Positions 7,858-16,994 are shown, counted from the stretch's first letter. The stretch: DNA of 21,182 bases from Pseudomonadota bacterium (GCA_023390785.1 JAEWCE010000319.1:1-21182), one strand, 5' to 3'. A program made the numbers and translations. Notes: generated by a model not told the origin, from the letters alone.

Positions 7858-9042
7858 TCACCCCGCGGCGTTGATCAGGAACTGCGCCAGTTCGTCCACG
7901 CGGTCCTCGGGAATGCCGGCGACGTTGATGCGGCTGTCGTTGATCATGTAGACGGCGTCGTCGGTCTTCAGCTTCTCCACCACCGCCTGCGGCAGGCCGA
8001 GCAGCGAGAACATGCCGGAATGCTCGGCGATGAAGTCGAAATCCTTGGAGTTCGACTTGCGCCGGATGGCCTCCGCCAGCTTCACCCGCAGGCGCTGCAT
8101 GCGCTCGCGCATCTGGTTGAGCTCGGCCTCCCACTCGGCGCGCAATTGCGGATCCTCGAGGATGACGCGCACGATCTCGGCGCCGTGGTCGGGGGTCTGG
8201 CTGATGGTGCCGCGGATGATGTTCTGCATCTGGCTCGACACCACGTCGGCGCTGGCCGAATCCCTGGCGATGGCGATGGCGACGCCGGTGCGCTCGCGGT
8301 AGAGGCCGAAATTCTTGCTGGCCGAGAAGGCGATCATGCTTTCGGGCACGCTCGAGGCGATCTTGCGCACGCCATAGGCATCGGCCTCGAGGCCGTCGCC
8401 GAAACCGAGATAGGCCAGGTCGATCAGCGGGAACGCGCCGGTCCGGCTGAGGCTGTCGGCGACGCGGTCCCACTGCGCCGGCGTCAGGTTGGCGCCGGTC
8501 GGGTTGTGGCAGCAGCCGTGCAGCAGCAGCACGTCATCGCTGGTGAGCGCATCGACCACCTGCATCATGGCGCCGAAATCCACCGAGCGGGTCCTGGCAT
8601 CGAAATAGGGGTAGGTCACCGGCACGAGGTTGGCATTTTCGGCCAGCGGCCAGTGGTTCGGCCAGCTCGGATCGGAGATGTAGATCTTGCCGCCGGGGCG
8701 CGCGCGGCCGAGCACGTGCATCAGGATCATCAGCGCGCCCGTGCCGCCGGCGCCGTTGACGCAGCGGATGCGCGACGTGTCGACCACGCCGCCGAGCGCC
8801 AGCTCGACCACGGCCGCCGAAAACTCCTTGTTGCCCACCACGCCCTTGTAAGTCTTGGTCCGCGCCGTATCGAGGATGCGCTGCTCGGCTTTGCGGACCG
8901 CCGACATGATCGGGGTGTTGTTCTGCGGGTCCTTCTAGACCCCGACGCCCAAATCGATCTTGTTGCTGCGGGGATCGGCGGCATATTCGGCCATCAGCAC
9001 GAAAATCTTGTCGAGCGTGGCCTTCTGCAGGGTTTCGAACAT
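7858..9042 (-). pseudogene. Aromatic/aspartate aminotransferase (class I) interrupted by an amber codon
   Basis: Read through, this is a 394-codon class I PLP aminotransferase of the TyrB/AspC type, which swaps amino groups between aromatic amino acids or aspartate and 2-oxoglutarate. It starts MFETLQKATLDKIFVL and has GCCHNPTGAN and the PLP lysine in SASKNFG (codon 243). At codon 36 the nearly invariant GVGVYKD reads GVGV-TAG-KD (TAG at 8937-8935), a one-base change from TAC. Everything after is intact to the TGA at 7858. A restart at the ATG at 8907 would give 349 residues but has no ribosome site and would lose the N-terminal arm that helps close the active site. Sequencing error, recent mutation or suppression are all possible. 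The absence of other damage implies a recent event. Confidence 0.88.
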
Positions 9043-9124
9043 CTTCTGGTCCGGGTGGGGGAATGCGGCGTCTTTATAGGCGGCGCAGCATGTTTTGCAA
9101 CGCCGAGAGGGCCGACTTCATAGC

Positions 9125-9164
9125 TTGACGCGACAGCATGTGTAAACTATAGTTTTCACATGCT
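9125..9164 (+). promoter_or_regulatory. Toxin-antitoxin promoter and autoregulatory palindrome
   Basis: TTGACG (9125-9130) and TATAGT (9148-9153) are separated by 17 bp, a near-consensus sigma-70 promoter. A 30-bp inverted repeat (9135-9164; 14 of 15 pairs match, the centre is the perfect AAACTATAGTTT) covers the -10 box and runs through the ATG at 9160. Transcription should start about 7 bases after the -10, at or next to the A of that ATG, so the mRNA may be leaderless. Toxin-antitoxin complexes of this type usually bind such palindromes to repress their own operon. Confidence 0.85.
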
Positions 9165-9447
9165 CGAGGTGCGCAAAACCGCCGAATTCCTCGACTGGTT
9201 CGCCGGGCTTCGTGACCTGGCCGCCCAGGCTCGTATCCGGACCCGGATCGACAGGCTGGAGCTTGGCCTCATGGGCGATGCCAAATTCTTCGACGGCATC
9301 GGCGAGCTCCGCATCGACTACGGACCGGGATACCGCCTCTATTTCGTGCAACGCGGCAACACGGTCATCGTACTGCTCTGCGGCGGGGACAAGCGCAGGC
9401 AGGACAGGGATATCAAGCGCGCCATCGACATGGCGAAGGAGGTTTGA
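9160..9447 (+). CDS. higB: HigB/RelE-superfamily toxin (addiction module killer protein type)
   Basis: This is a 95-residue protein of the RelE/ParE superfamily, subgroup of putative addiction module killer proteins, which cut mRNA on the ribosome in studied relatives. The family pattern is clear: MLEVRKTAEFLDWF at the start, ARIRTRIDRLELG in the middle, and a basic strand-rich core GPGYRLYFVQRG and LLCGGDKRRQDRDI at the end. The toxin gene comes first and the antitoxin follows immediately, the order seen in HigBA modules. No ribosome site precedes the ATG, which lies inside the promoter palindrome, so leaderless translation is likely. The unit is oriented away from the broken aminotransferase gene. 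Confidence 0.9.
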   Translation: MLEVRKTAEFLDWFAGLRDLAAQARIRTRIDRLELGLMGDAKFFDGIGELRIDYGPGYRLYFVQRGNTVIVLLCGGDKRRQDRDIKRAIDMAKEV

Positions 9448-9750
9448 ATGGCGATCGAAACCAGCAAGTGGGACGGCACCGAATATCTGGACACGCCGGA
9501 AGCCATCGCGGCCTATCTCGAAGCGGCCTTCGAGGACGGCGACCCCAAGGTCATTACCCACGCCATCGGCAATATTGCCCGTGCCAAAGGCATGACCCAG
9601 ATCGCCCGGGACACCGGCGTGACCAGAGCCGGGCTCTACAAGGCTCTCAGCGTCGACGGCGACCCCCGCCTGACGACACTTCTCGGCGTGTTCAAGAGCC
9701 TTGGCCTGACGGTTTCCGTGCATCCTAAAGGGCTCGCAACCGCGGAGTAG
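9448..9750 (+). CDS. higA: HigA-type antitoxin with helix-turn-helix
   Basis: This is a 100-residue antitoxin of the addiction module antidote family that neutralises the toxin encoded directly before it and probably represses their shared promoter. An N-terminal toxin-facing part (about residues 1-35, DGTEYLDTPEAIAAYLEAA) is followed by a helix-turn-helix (about 50-68, MTQIARDTGVTRAGLYKAL). The ATG directly follows the toxin TGA with no spacer, and a good AGGAGG ribosome site (9436-9441) lies within the toxin gene. This gives the antitoxin strong initiation while the toxin has none, which would favour antitoxin excess. Confidence 0.92.
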   Translation: MAIETSKWDGTEYLDTPEAIAAYLEAAFEDGDPKVITHAIGNIARAKGMTQIARDTGVTRAGLYKALSVDGDPRLTTLLGVFKSLGLTVSVHPKGLATAE

Positions 9751-9849
9751 GCCCGTACCAGCAGCGACGAACGGGCATCACCGGCGCGCGCAAGGGTTGA
9801 CGGATTCGACCGCAAACCGGCACATTGCGTCTTTAGCAGCAGGTTCGAC

Positions 9850-11022
9850 ATGCCCATCATCAATCGCGTCGCCGAATTCCAGCGCGAGATCGCTGCGTGG
9901 CGGCAGGATTTCCATCGCCATCCCGAGCTTCAATACGACGTGACGCGCACCGCCGGACGGGTGGCCGAGCTGCTGAGGCAGTTCGGCGCCGACGAGGTGG
10001 CGACGGGCATCGGGCGCACCGGCGTGGTGGCGGTGATCAAGGGGCGCAACGGCGGCGCCGGGCGCACCATCGCGCTGCGCGCCGACATGGACGCGCTGCC
10101 CATCACCGAACGCACCGGCAAGCCCTATGCCTCGACGATCAGCGGCAAGATGCATGCCTGCGGCCATGACGGGCACACCTCGATGCTGCTGGGCGCGGCA
10201 AAATACCTGGCCGAGACCCGCAATTTCGAGGGCACGGCGGTCCTCGTGTTCCAGCCGGCAGAGGAAGGCGGCGCCGGCGGCCGCGCCATGCTCGAGGACG
10301 GGCTGGTCGACCGCTTCAACATCGAGGAGTTCTACGGCCTGCACAATCTGCCCGGCCTGCCCGCCGGCCAGTTCGCCATCCGCGAGGGCGGCATCATGGC
10401 CGCCACCGACGAGTTCCAGATCACCATCGAGGGCCGCGGCGGTCACGCGGCGCTGCCGCACAACACCATCGATCCGGTGGTGATCGCCGCGCAACTGATC
10501 CTGGCGCTGCAGACCATCGTGTCGCGCAATGTTGATCCGATGCGCGAGTCCGTGCTGTCGGTGACCATGGTAGAAGCAGGCACGGCGTTCAACGTCATCC
10601 CGCGCACGGTGAAGCTCACCGGCACGGTGCGGACACTGGACGAAGGCGTGCGAAGCTTCATGGAGGCGCGGTTGCGGGCGGTGACCAACGGCATCGTTTC
10701 GACCTACGGGGCGAGCGCCACCATCCATTATCGCAACGGCTATCCGGTGACGGTCAACGCGCCCGGCCCCACGGCGTTCGCCGCCGATGTGGCGCGCGCC
10801 ATTTCCGGCGCCGAGCGCGTCAATGGCCGGGCCGACGGCACCATGGGGGGCGAGGACTTCGCCTACATGCTGCAGGCGCGGCCGGGAGCCTACATCCTGC
10901 TCGGCAACGGTCCGTCGTCGGACCTGCACACCGACACCTACGATTTCAACGACGAGATCATCCCGGTCGGGGTGAGCTACTGGATCAAACTTGTGGAGAC
11001 GGCTCTGCCGGTCACATCATGA
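9850..11022 (+). CDS. M20 family metal-dependent amidohydrolase (hippurate/N-acyl amino acid hydrolase type)
   Basis: This is a 390-residue M20D peptidase/amidohydrolase. Enzymes of this group cleave N-acyl amino acids, hippurate or indole-acetyl conjugates in the cytoplasm. The two-metal site is visible: ADMDALP, the C104/H106 pair in MHACGHDGHT, the E138/E139 pair in FQPAEEGG, H165 in YGLHNLP, and a C-terminal His in SDLHTDTYDFND. The dimerisation domain starts near EGRGGHAALPHNTIDPV. Its substrate cannot be decided from sequence. The ATG at 9850 gives the usual N-terminus, although the ribosome site is weak (AGCAGG). Its TGA overlaps the ATG of the next gene (ATGA), so the following exported protein is translationally coupled to it. 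Confidence 0.92.
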   Translation: MPIINRVAEFQREIAAWRQDFHRHPELQYDVTRTAGRVAELLRQFGADEVATGIGRTGVVAVIKGRNGGAGRTIALRADMDALPITERTGKPYASTISGKMHACGHDGHTSMLLGAAKYLAETRNFEGTAVLVFQPAEEGGAGGRAMLEDGLVDRFNIEEFYGLHNLPGLPAGQFAIREGGIMAATDEFQITIEGRGGHAALPHNTIDPVVIAAQLILALQTIVSRNVDPMRESVLSVTMVEAGTAFNVIPRTVKLTGTVRTLDEGVRSFMEARLRAVTNGIVSTYGASATIHYRNGYPVTVNAPGPTAFAADVARAISGAERVNGRADGTMGGEDFAYMLQARPGAYILLGNGPSSDLHTDTYDFNDEIIPVGVSYWIKLVETALPVTS

Positions 11023-11312
11023 AAAACCTCATTCTACTGAGCGCCGTGGCGCTCCTTGCCTGCCCCGCAACGGCGGCCCTCGCAGTGCCGATGTGCGACG
11101 GCCCGCCGTTCGACCACTTCAATGCCGATGGCACGCCGGCCTATGACGAGATCGGCGCGGCGGCCGATGCCGAGCGGCGGCTGCGGGCCCAGGGCATCGA
11201 CGCCAACATGACCCGCTTCTGGAACGGCTGCGTGCAGACCTTCGTCGACGACGGCACCGGCCACCAGGAGATGAAATTCTACGACTACGACACGCTGCGC
11301 GAGGTCCATTGA
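11019..11312 (+). CDS. Small exported protein, paralogue of the next gene
   Basis: This is a 97-residue protein without a family I can name. An N-terminal signal (MKNLILLSAVALLAC...ALA) directs export. The LLAC at residues 12-15 could also be read as a weak lipobox, so lipoprotein attachment is possible. The mature part has C26 (in MCDG) and C71 (in WNGC), likely a disulfide, and the block FWNGC-(4)-VDDGTGH-(5)-YDYDTL. The gene at 11462 repeats this plan, so the two are probably duplicates. It overlaps the amidohydrolase by 4 bp, suggesting a shared mRNA. A hairpin at 11325-11361 follows its stop codon. Confidence 0.8.
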   Translation: MKNLILLSAVALLACPATAALAVPMCDGPPFDHFNADGTPAYDEIGAAADAERRLRAQGIDANMTRFWNGCVQTFVDDGTGHQEMKFYDYDTLREVH

Positions 11313-11324
11313 CGCGTCCCGGCG

Positions 11325-11361
11325 ACGCCGGTCGCAGGATCGTGAAAATCCTGTCCGGCGT
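11325..11361 (+). terminator. Hairpin after the first exported-protein gene
   Basis: ACGCCGG pairs with CCGGCGT and CAGGAT with ATCCTG around a 7-base loop, giving about 13 base pairs with one small asymmetric bulge, starting 13 bp after the stop codon at 11312. There is no T run, so it would be a weak or Rho-assisted terminator, or a structure that protects the mRNA end. Downstream, 11384-11399 (GCCACTTgtAAGTGGC) and 11400-11418 (AGGTGG...CCACCT) form two more short inverted repeats before the next gene, possibly operator or leader structures. Confidence 0.45.
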
Positions 11362-11461
11362 TGCCGCGATTTCATAAATATCAGCCACTTGTAAGTGGCA
11401 GGTGGGCGCGAACCACCTCACATTTCGTCCTGTTCCTCCCTCAAGAACAAGGACGACAACA

Positions 11462-11770
11462 ATGAAAACCCTCTCGACCCTGCTGCTTGCCGCCACGCTG
11501 CTGGCCGGCGGCGCCGCCGCAACCGCCCCCGCTATCGCCGCCGACTCGGTGGGCACCGGCGCGCTGCGCTGCGACACCGGCAACGACCAGGATCTGATCA
11601 ACCAGGCCAAGCACCAGCTGGCGGCGCAATTGCAGCTCAGGACCAAGCAGGCGCCGACCATCGATGAGTGGAACGGCTGCTTCAAGGTGCAGTACACCGA
11701 CGACAGCGGGCACACCGTGGTGGCGCTCTACGACCCCGACTCGCTGGCGCTGGTCAACAAGCTGAGCTGA
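11462..11770 (+). CDS. Small exported protein, paralogue of the preceding gene
   Basis: This is a 102-residue protein with a clear Sec signal peptide (MKTLSTLLLAATLLAGG...AIA, cleavage near residue 27). The mature part carries C37 (in RCDTG) and C73 (in WNGC), and the block EWNGC-(4)-YTDDSGH-(5)-YDPDSL, the same layout as the gene just upstream. I do not recognise a described family. The ATG at 11462 is chosen because the signal peptide begins there and AAGGA lies upstream; the frame extends to 11402 without start signals. It ends before a convergent hairpin shared with aglA. A periplasmic role is likely, the function is unknown. Confidence 0.8.
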   Translation: MKTLSTLLLAATLLAGGAAATAPAIAADSVGTGALRCDTGNDQDLINQAKHQLAAQLQLRTKQAPTIDEWNGCFKVQYTDDSGHTVVALYDPDSLALVNKLS

Positions 11771-11810
11771 GTGTTCGACACCGCACGGTGATTGCGGCTC
11801 CCACCCCCAT

Positions 11811-11834
11811 CCCCTCCCCCGCAAGGGGGAGGGG
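11811..11834. repeat. Perfect GC-rich palindrome between convergent genes
   Basis: CCCCTCCCCC, loop gcaa, GGGGGAGGGG is a perfect 10-bp stem. It lies between two genes that end towards each other (exported protein on plus, aglA on minus), so it could terminate both. A near copy lies at 44-66. A second hairpin (CCACCC ccga GGGTGG, 11874-11889) follows it. No T run is present. Confidence 0.65.
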
Positions 11835-11928
11835 AGCCTGACTGTACCACTCGCGCTCGCGGCTCCATCGCCCCCACCCCCGAGGGTGGAGCCACAAGGG
11901 CCGGATTGTGGCCTGCGCGGTGAGTAAC

Positions 11929-13584
<1,656 letters not shown>

Positions 13585-13693
13585 CGCCAGCCTCCATCGC
13601 TCGCCCGTTGATGCCGCCCCCGCAGCAGAAATGCAAACCCGGCGCGAGCGTTGCGAGATGCGTCGACGTCGCAGTCGGCGTCAGCGTGACGGA

Positions 13694-13891
13694 GCGGTGG
13701 CCGCCTGCGCCGCATCGGCAGTCGGGCCCTTCCCTACGCGCAGCGTGGGGAAGGTGGCGCACCTTCGGTTGGCCGAACGAGCCTGTCAGGCTCGCTCGGA
13801 CAGAGCGCAAAGAAATGCCGACGGATGGGGTGGCCGCTTGCGCCGAAGCCCGCAGTCAGTCCCTTCCCTACGGCGAAGCCGTGGGGAAGGT
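13694..13891. repeat. Two direct copies of a REP-like palindromic element
   Basis: Two imperfect direct repeats (about 13694-13757 and 13829-13891) share GTGGCCGC.TGCGCCG followed by a hairpin. In copy 1 (13728-13754) the stem is CCTTCCC-t-ACGC, loop gca, GCGT-g-GGGAAGG. In copy 2 (13862-13890) it is CCTTCCC-t-ACGGC, loop gaa, GCCGT-g-GGGAAGG. The inner stems differ but each still pairs, which suggests selection for the fold. Between them, 13778-13794 (CGAGCCTG t CAGGCTCG) is another palindrome. Confidence 0.65.
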
Positions 13892-14008
13892 GGCTGCCAG
13901 CATCCAGGACCGATGCCCCGACACCTCTATCCCCACCGCTTCCTCCGTCGGCTCAACCGCTTGCCCCGCATTTGCAGAAACCTTGTCCACGCTGCTTCGG
14001 TGCGGCCG

Positions 14009-14300
14009 TATAATCCCCGCACCGTCCACCGCATAACCGCGGGGCTCTGACGAGGGGTCGGGTGGACGGGGCGGGCGGGATGGCGGTCGCGCTGTCCCGG
14101 GTCCAGCATTCGGGTCGCGGGGCGTTCCAAGGCGCCCTCCCGCCCGACTGGTCCCAAAACCTCGCCGCGGAGCTGCGCTGGGTGCCTCGCACTCAGTCCC
14201 ATTCTCGGAGGCGCCCGGCGCACTCCGTCCGCGGCACTGCCTTGCGCCGCGGCAGGACGAACTCCGAAGCCGCGAGGCTGTCGGATGCTCCGTCCTGCAG
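14009..14300 (+). ncRNA. Candidate structured RNA of unknown class
   Basis: TATAAT (14009-14014) is followed at the expected start distance by a series of stems: CCCGC.CCGTCCACC (14016-14030) pairs with 14061-14075; CGGGCGGGA.GGCG (14072-14085) pairs with 14133-14146 with one mismatch; CCGCGGC (14229-14235) pairs with 14246-14252; GCAGGACG (14252-14259) pairs with 14291-14298 and encloses an inner CCGA.GCC/GGC..TCGG stem. The -35 candidate TTGTCC (13983-13988) is 20 bp from the -10, longer than ideal. I compared it with tmRNA, RNase P RNA and SRP RNA and saw none of their conserved sequences. High GC makes chance stems common, so confidence is low. The strand is inferred from the -10 box. Confidence 0.3.
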
Positions 14301-14451
14301 TAAATCTGAGTTCAATATCAGCTTTGCTGTCGTGTGATCGCCATGCAACGCAACTAAGGCACTGGTAACATCGGCTGGCATGGTCTTAACTCGACCTTCC
14401 GCGGCAACGACCGCGGACAGTCTTCACGGGGTTCAACTGAGGGAGATCTCA

Positions 14452-15978
14452 ATGAAAACGATCCTGTCCCGGCTGCTGGCCGGCGCGCTGCTCGGCGCTT
14501 CGGCGCTCGGCGCGATGTCTGCGCCGGCGGTGGCCGACGATGTCAAGATTACCGTCGTCGGCGTCGGCGATATCTACGACTTCGAGGGCGCCGGGCCGCG
14601 TGGGGGCTTTGCCCGTCTCAACGCCGTCGCCAAAGCTGAGAAAGCCGCCAACCCGAACACGCTCTATGTCTTCGACGGCGACATGATCTCTCCCTCGCTG
14701 CTGTCGGGCATCGACTACGGCTCCAACACGATCCAGCTCACCAATGTGGTGCCGTTCGACCTCGCAGTGCCGGGCAATCACGAATTCGACTTCGGCCCGA
14801 GCGTCTTCCTCGACCGGGTGAAGGAGTCGAAATATCCGTGGGCCGCGATCAACATCGAAGGTCCGGACGGCAAGCCGGTGGACGGCGTCGGCCATGAGAC
14901 TGTCATGAAGGAGTTCGGCGGCGTCAAGGTGGCACTGGTGCCGGTGCAACTCGATGACACAGTTGAGCTCGCGACCACCAAGGACTGGAAGTTCGATCCG
15001 TCGGTGGCCTCGGCGCTCGACGCGGCGCAGAAAGCCCGCGATGCCGGCGCCGACCTCGTCATCGCGGTTGCCCATACCGACCACAGCCAGGATTATGCGC
15101 TGCAGGATTCGCACAAGTTCGACCTGATCGTCTCCGGCCACGACCATGATCTGCGCATGGGCTGGGATGGCATCAGCGCCTATGTGGAGACCTCGACGGA
15201 AGCCAACTACCTGCCGGTCGTCGACCTCAACGTGGTGGTGACCCCCGCCAGCGGCGACAAGAAGCGCACCGTCACCTGGTCGCCGGAGTTCCGCATCATC
15301 GACACGGCGACGGTAACGCGCGATCCTGACACCCAGAAGATCGTCGAAGAGCTCAAGACCAAGCTCAGCGCCGAACTCGATGTGCAGATCGGCACCACCA
15401 CCAACGAGCTCAGCAGCGAGCGCGCGGTGGTGCGTGGCGAAGAGAGCGCCATGGGTAATCTCATTGCCGACGCGATGGTGGCGCAATCGGGCGCCGACGT
15501 GGCGGTGACCAATGGCGGCGGCGTCCGCGGCAACAAGGTGTATCCGGCCGGCACGGTGCTGACCCGCAAGGATGTGTTCACCGAACTGCCGTTCGGCAAC
15601 AAGACCGTGGTCGAGGAGATCAGCGGCGCCGACCTGCTGGCCGGTCTGGAGAACGGCTTCAGCCAGGTGGAAGAGGGCGCAGGCCGCTTCCCGCAGGTCA
15701 GTGGACTGGTGATCACCGTCGATCTCACCAAGGCACCGGGCTCGCGGGTGCAGACGGTGACCGTCAACGGCAAGCCGCTCGATCCGGCCGCGACCTATAA
15801 GCTCGCGACCAACGACTACATGATCGGCGGCGGCGACGGCTACACCGCCTTCTCCAAGGGCAAGGTGCTGGTTGATCCGTCGGCCGCGCATCTGATGGCG
15901 TCGGACGTGATCGACTACATCACCGCCAAGAAGACCATCGACGCCAAGGTCGATGGCCGTATCACGATGAAGAAGTAG
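14452..15978 (+). CDS. Exported metallophosphatase / 5'-nucleotidase (UshA/CD73-like)
   Basis: This is a 508-residue periplasmic phosphoesterase predicted to remove phosphate from nucleotides or related esters. Residues 1-28 form a signal peptide (MKTILSRLLAGALLGASALG...AVA). The N-terminal metallophosphatase domain shows FDGDMI, PGNHEFDFG, AVAHTDHS and SGHDHDL. Motif I, usually DxH, reads GDIYDFEG here, with Tyr in place of His, as in the NDVY subgroup of this family. The C-terminal nucleotidase domain has GEESAMGNLIADAM, TNGGGVRGN and GGGDGYTAF, and substrate specificity depends on it. GGGAG precedes the ATG at 14452; an earlier ATG at 14380 would bury the signal peptide. A terminator-like hairpin follows. 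No clear Pho box is seen. Confidence 0.9.
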   Translation: MKTILSRLLAGALLGASALGAMSAPAVADDVKITVVGVGDIYDFEGAGPRGGFARLNAVAKAEKAANPNTLYVFDGDMISPSLLSGIDYGSNTIQLTNVVPFDLAVPGNHEFDFGPSVFLDRVKESKYPWAAINIEGPDGKPVDGVGHETVMKEFGGVKVALVPVQLDDTVELATTKDWKFDPSVASALDAAQKARDAGADLVIAVAHTDHSQDYALQDSHKFDLIVSGHDHDLRMGWDGISAYVETSTEANYLPVVDLNVVVTPASGDKKRTVTWSPEFRIIDTATVTRDPDTQKIVEELKTKLSAELDVQIGTTTNELSSERAVVRGEESAMGNLIADAMVAQSGADVAVTNGGGVRGNKVYPAGTVLTRKDVFTELPFGNKTVVEEISGADLLAGLENGFSQVEEGAGRFPQVSGLVITVDLTKAPGSRVQTVTVNGKPLDPAATYKLATNDYMIGGGDGYTAFSKGKVLVDPSAAHLMASDVIDYITAKKTIDAKVDGRITMKK

Positions 15979-16004
15979 ACGCGGTCCTTTGAACCGGGTT
16001 AGAG

Positions 16005-16033
16005 GGGCGGCGCAGTGCCGCCCTTCGCATTTT
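16005..16033 (+). terminator. Terminator-like hairpin after the phosphatase gene
   Basis: GGGCGGC, loop gcagt, GCCGCCC is a perfect 7-bp stem 26 bp after the stop codon, followed by TTCGCATTTT. The T-rich tail is interrupted, so it is a moderate intrinsic terminator. It ends 10 bp before the next start codon, so kdgK may still receive read-through transcription. Confidence 0.65.
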
Positions 16034-16043
16034 CAGGAAGACC

Positions 16044-16973
16044 ATGAGCAGGTTCGTCAGCGTCGGTGAGTGCATGATCGAGATGTCCGGCGGCGACGCC
16101 GGCAGCTACCGCCTCGGCTATGCCGGCGATACGCTCAACACTGCATGGTATGCCCGAGCCTGCCTGCCGGCTGAATGGACGGTCGACTACGTCACGGCGC
16201 TGGGCGACGATCTTTACTCCCAGCAGATGGTCGAGTTCTTCGCCGACAACGGCATCGGCACCGGCCACATCCAGAGGCTCGAGGGTAAGCGCCCAGGCCT
16301 GTATTTGATCCACCAGGCCGAGGGCGACCGGCATTTCACCTATTGGCGCGGGCAATCGGCGGCCAAGCTGATGGCCGACGCGCCGGGCGCACTGAACGAT
16401 GCTCTAGCAGGCGCCGACATCGCGTATTTTTCCGGCATCAGCCTTGCCATCCTCAATGCCCGCAGCCGGGGAAAGCTCTTGCGGGCCATCCATCTTGCCC
16501 GGCAAGGCGGCGCAAGGGTGGCGTTCGACCCAAACGAAAGGCCGGCGCTGTGGACCAGCCCCAGGGTGATGGGCTCGACCATCGCGGCCGCCGCGATCGT
16601 CGCCGACGTCGTCTTGCCGACGTTTCCCGACGAAGCGGCGCTGTTCGGCGATGCGTCGCCTGGGGCCGTGGCCGAGCGCTACCTCAGCTGGGGCGCCGAG
16701 GAAGTGGTGGTCAAGAACGGCGCCGAGCCGGCCTATGTCGCCTGGCGCGAAGGTCGGGACTGGGTGGCTCCCAGGCCGGGCGCCAAGAGTGTCGATCCAA
16801 CCGGGGCCGGCGACAGCTTCAACGGCGCCTATCTCGCGGCCCGGGCACAGGGCCAGGCGCCGCTGGAGGCGGCGGCGGCCGCCCATGCCGTGGCCGCGAT
16901 CGTCATCGGCCAGCGCGGGGCATTGGTGCCGCACGAGATGCTGGGATACCAGGGCAGTTCACGTTCGGGCTGA
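16044..16973 (+). CDS. kdgK: 2-keto-3-deoxygluconate kinase (PfkB family)
   Basis: This is a 309-residue PfkB/ribokinase-family sugar kinase. The best fit is KDG kinase, which phosphorylates 2-keto-3-deoxygluconate with ATP to feed the Entner-Doudoroff aldolase in the cytoplasm. The N-terminus (VSVGECMIEMS) and LGYAGDTLNTAWY match KdgK, and the C-terminal PfkB signature DPTGAGDSFNGAY holds the catalytic base D257. FDPNERPALW resembles the KDG kinase DPN.RP.LW block. AGGAAG precedes the ATG. No KDPG aldolase lies beside it. Other sugar kinases of the family remain possible. Confidence 0.85.
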   Translation: MSRFVSVGECMIEMSGGDAGSYRLGYAGDTLNTAWYARACLPAEWTVDYVTALGDDLYSQQMVEFFADNGIGTGHIQRLEGKRPGLYLIHQAEGDRHFTYWRGQSAAKLMADAPGALNDALAGADIAYFSGISLAILNARSRGKLLRAIHLARQGGARVAFDPNERPALWTSPRVMGSTIAAAAIVADVVLPTFPDEAALFGDASPGAVAERYLSWGAEEVVVKNGAEPAYVAWREGRDWVAPRPGAKSVDPTGAGDSFNGAYLAARAQGQAPLEAAAAAHAVAAIVIGQRGALVPHEMLGYQGSSRSG

Positions 16974-16994
16974 CGTACATTATCGCGAACAACG

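Larger units (their letters stand above)
13585..14451. other. 867-bp region without a convincing protein gene
   Basis: All reading frames here are short, arginine/proline-rich in the way of GC-rich shadow frames, and lack ribosome sites. The left third carries the palindromic repeats at 13694-13891. The middle (14009-14300) has a TATAAT box followed by several long stems. The last roughly 120 bp must hold the promoter of the phosphatase gene at 14452, but I see no clear -35/-10 pair there. Confidence 0.7.

Noticed and set aside
7858..8907. Restarted 349-residue aminotransferase as a functional gene
   Set aside because: The ATG at 8907 lacks a ribosome site, and conserved codons continue upstream to the true start at 9042, so this is an interrupted gene rather than a short one.
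9796..9830. TTGACG as a promoter for the M20 gene
   Set aside because: No acceptable -10 box at 16-18 bp spacing.
13608..14036. Short open frames in the intergenic region as proteins
   Set aside because: They run through palindromic repeats, have biased shadow-like composition and lack ribosome sites.
14016..14300. Permuted tmRNA, RNase P RNA or SRP RNA
   Set aside because: No tag-peptide codons, no GAGGAAAGTCC-type P RNA core, and no SRP GGAAG.AGCA loop were found on either strand.
14300..14345. Possible Pho box before the phosphatase gene (CTGTCGT...TCGCCAT)
   Set aside because: Only a partial match to the two CTGTCAT repeats; too weak to report as a regulatory site.
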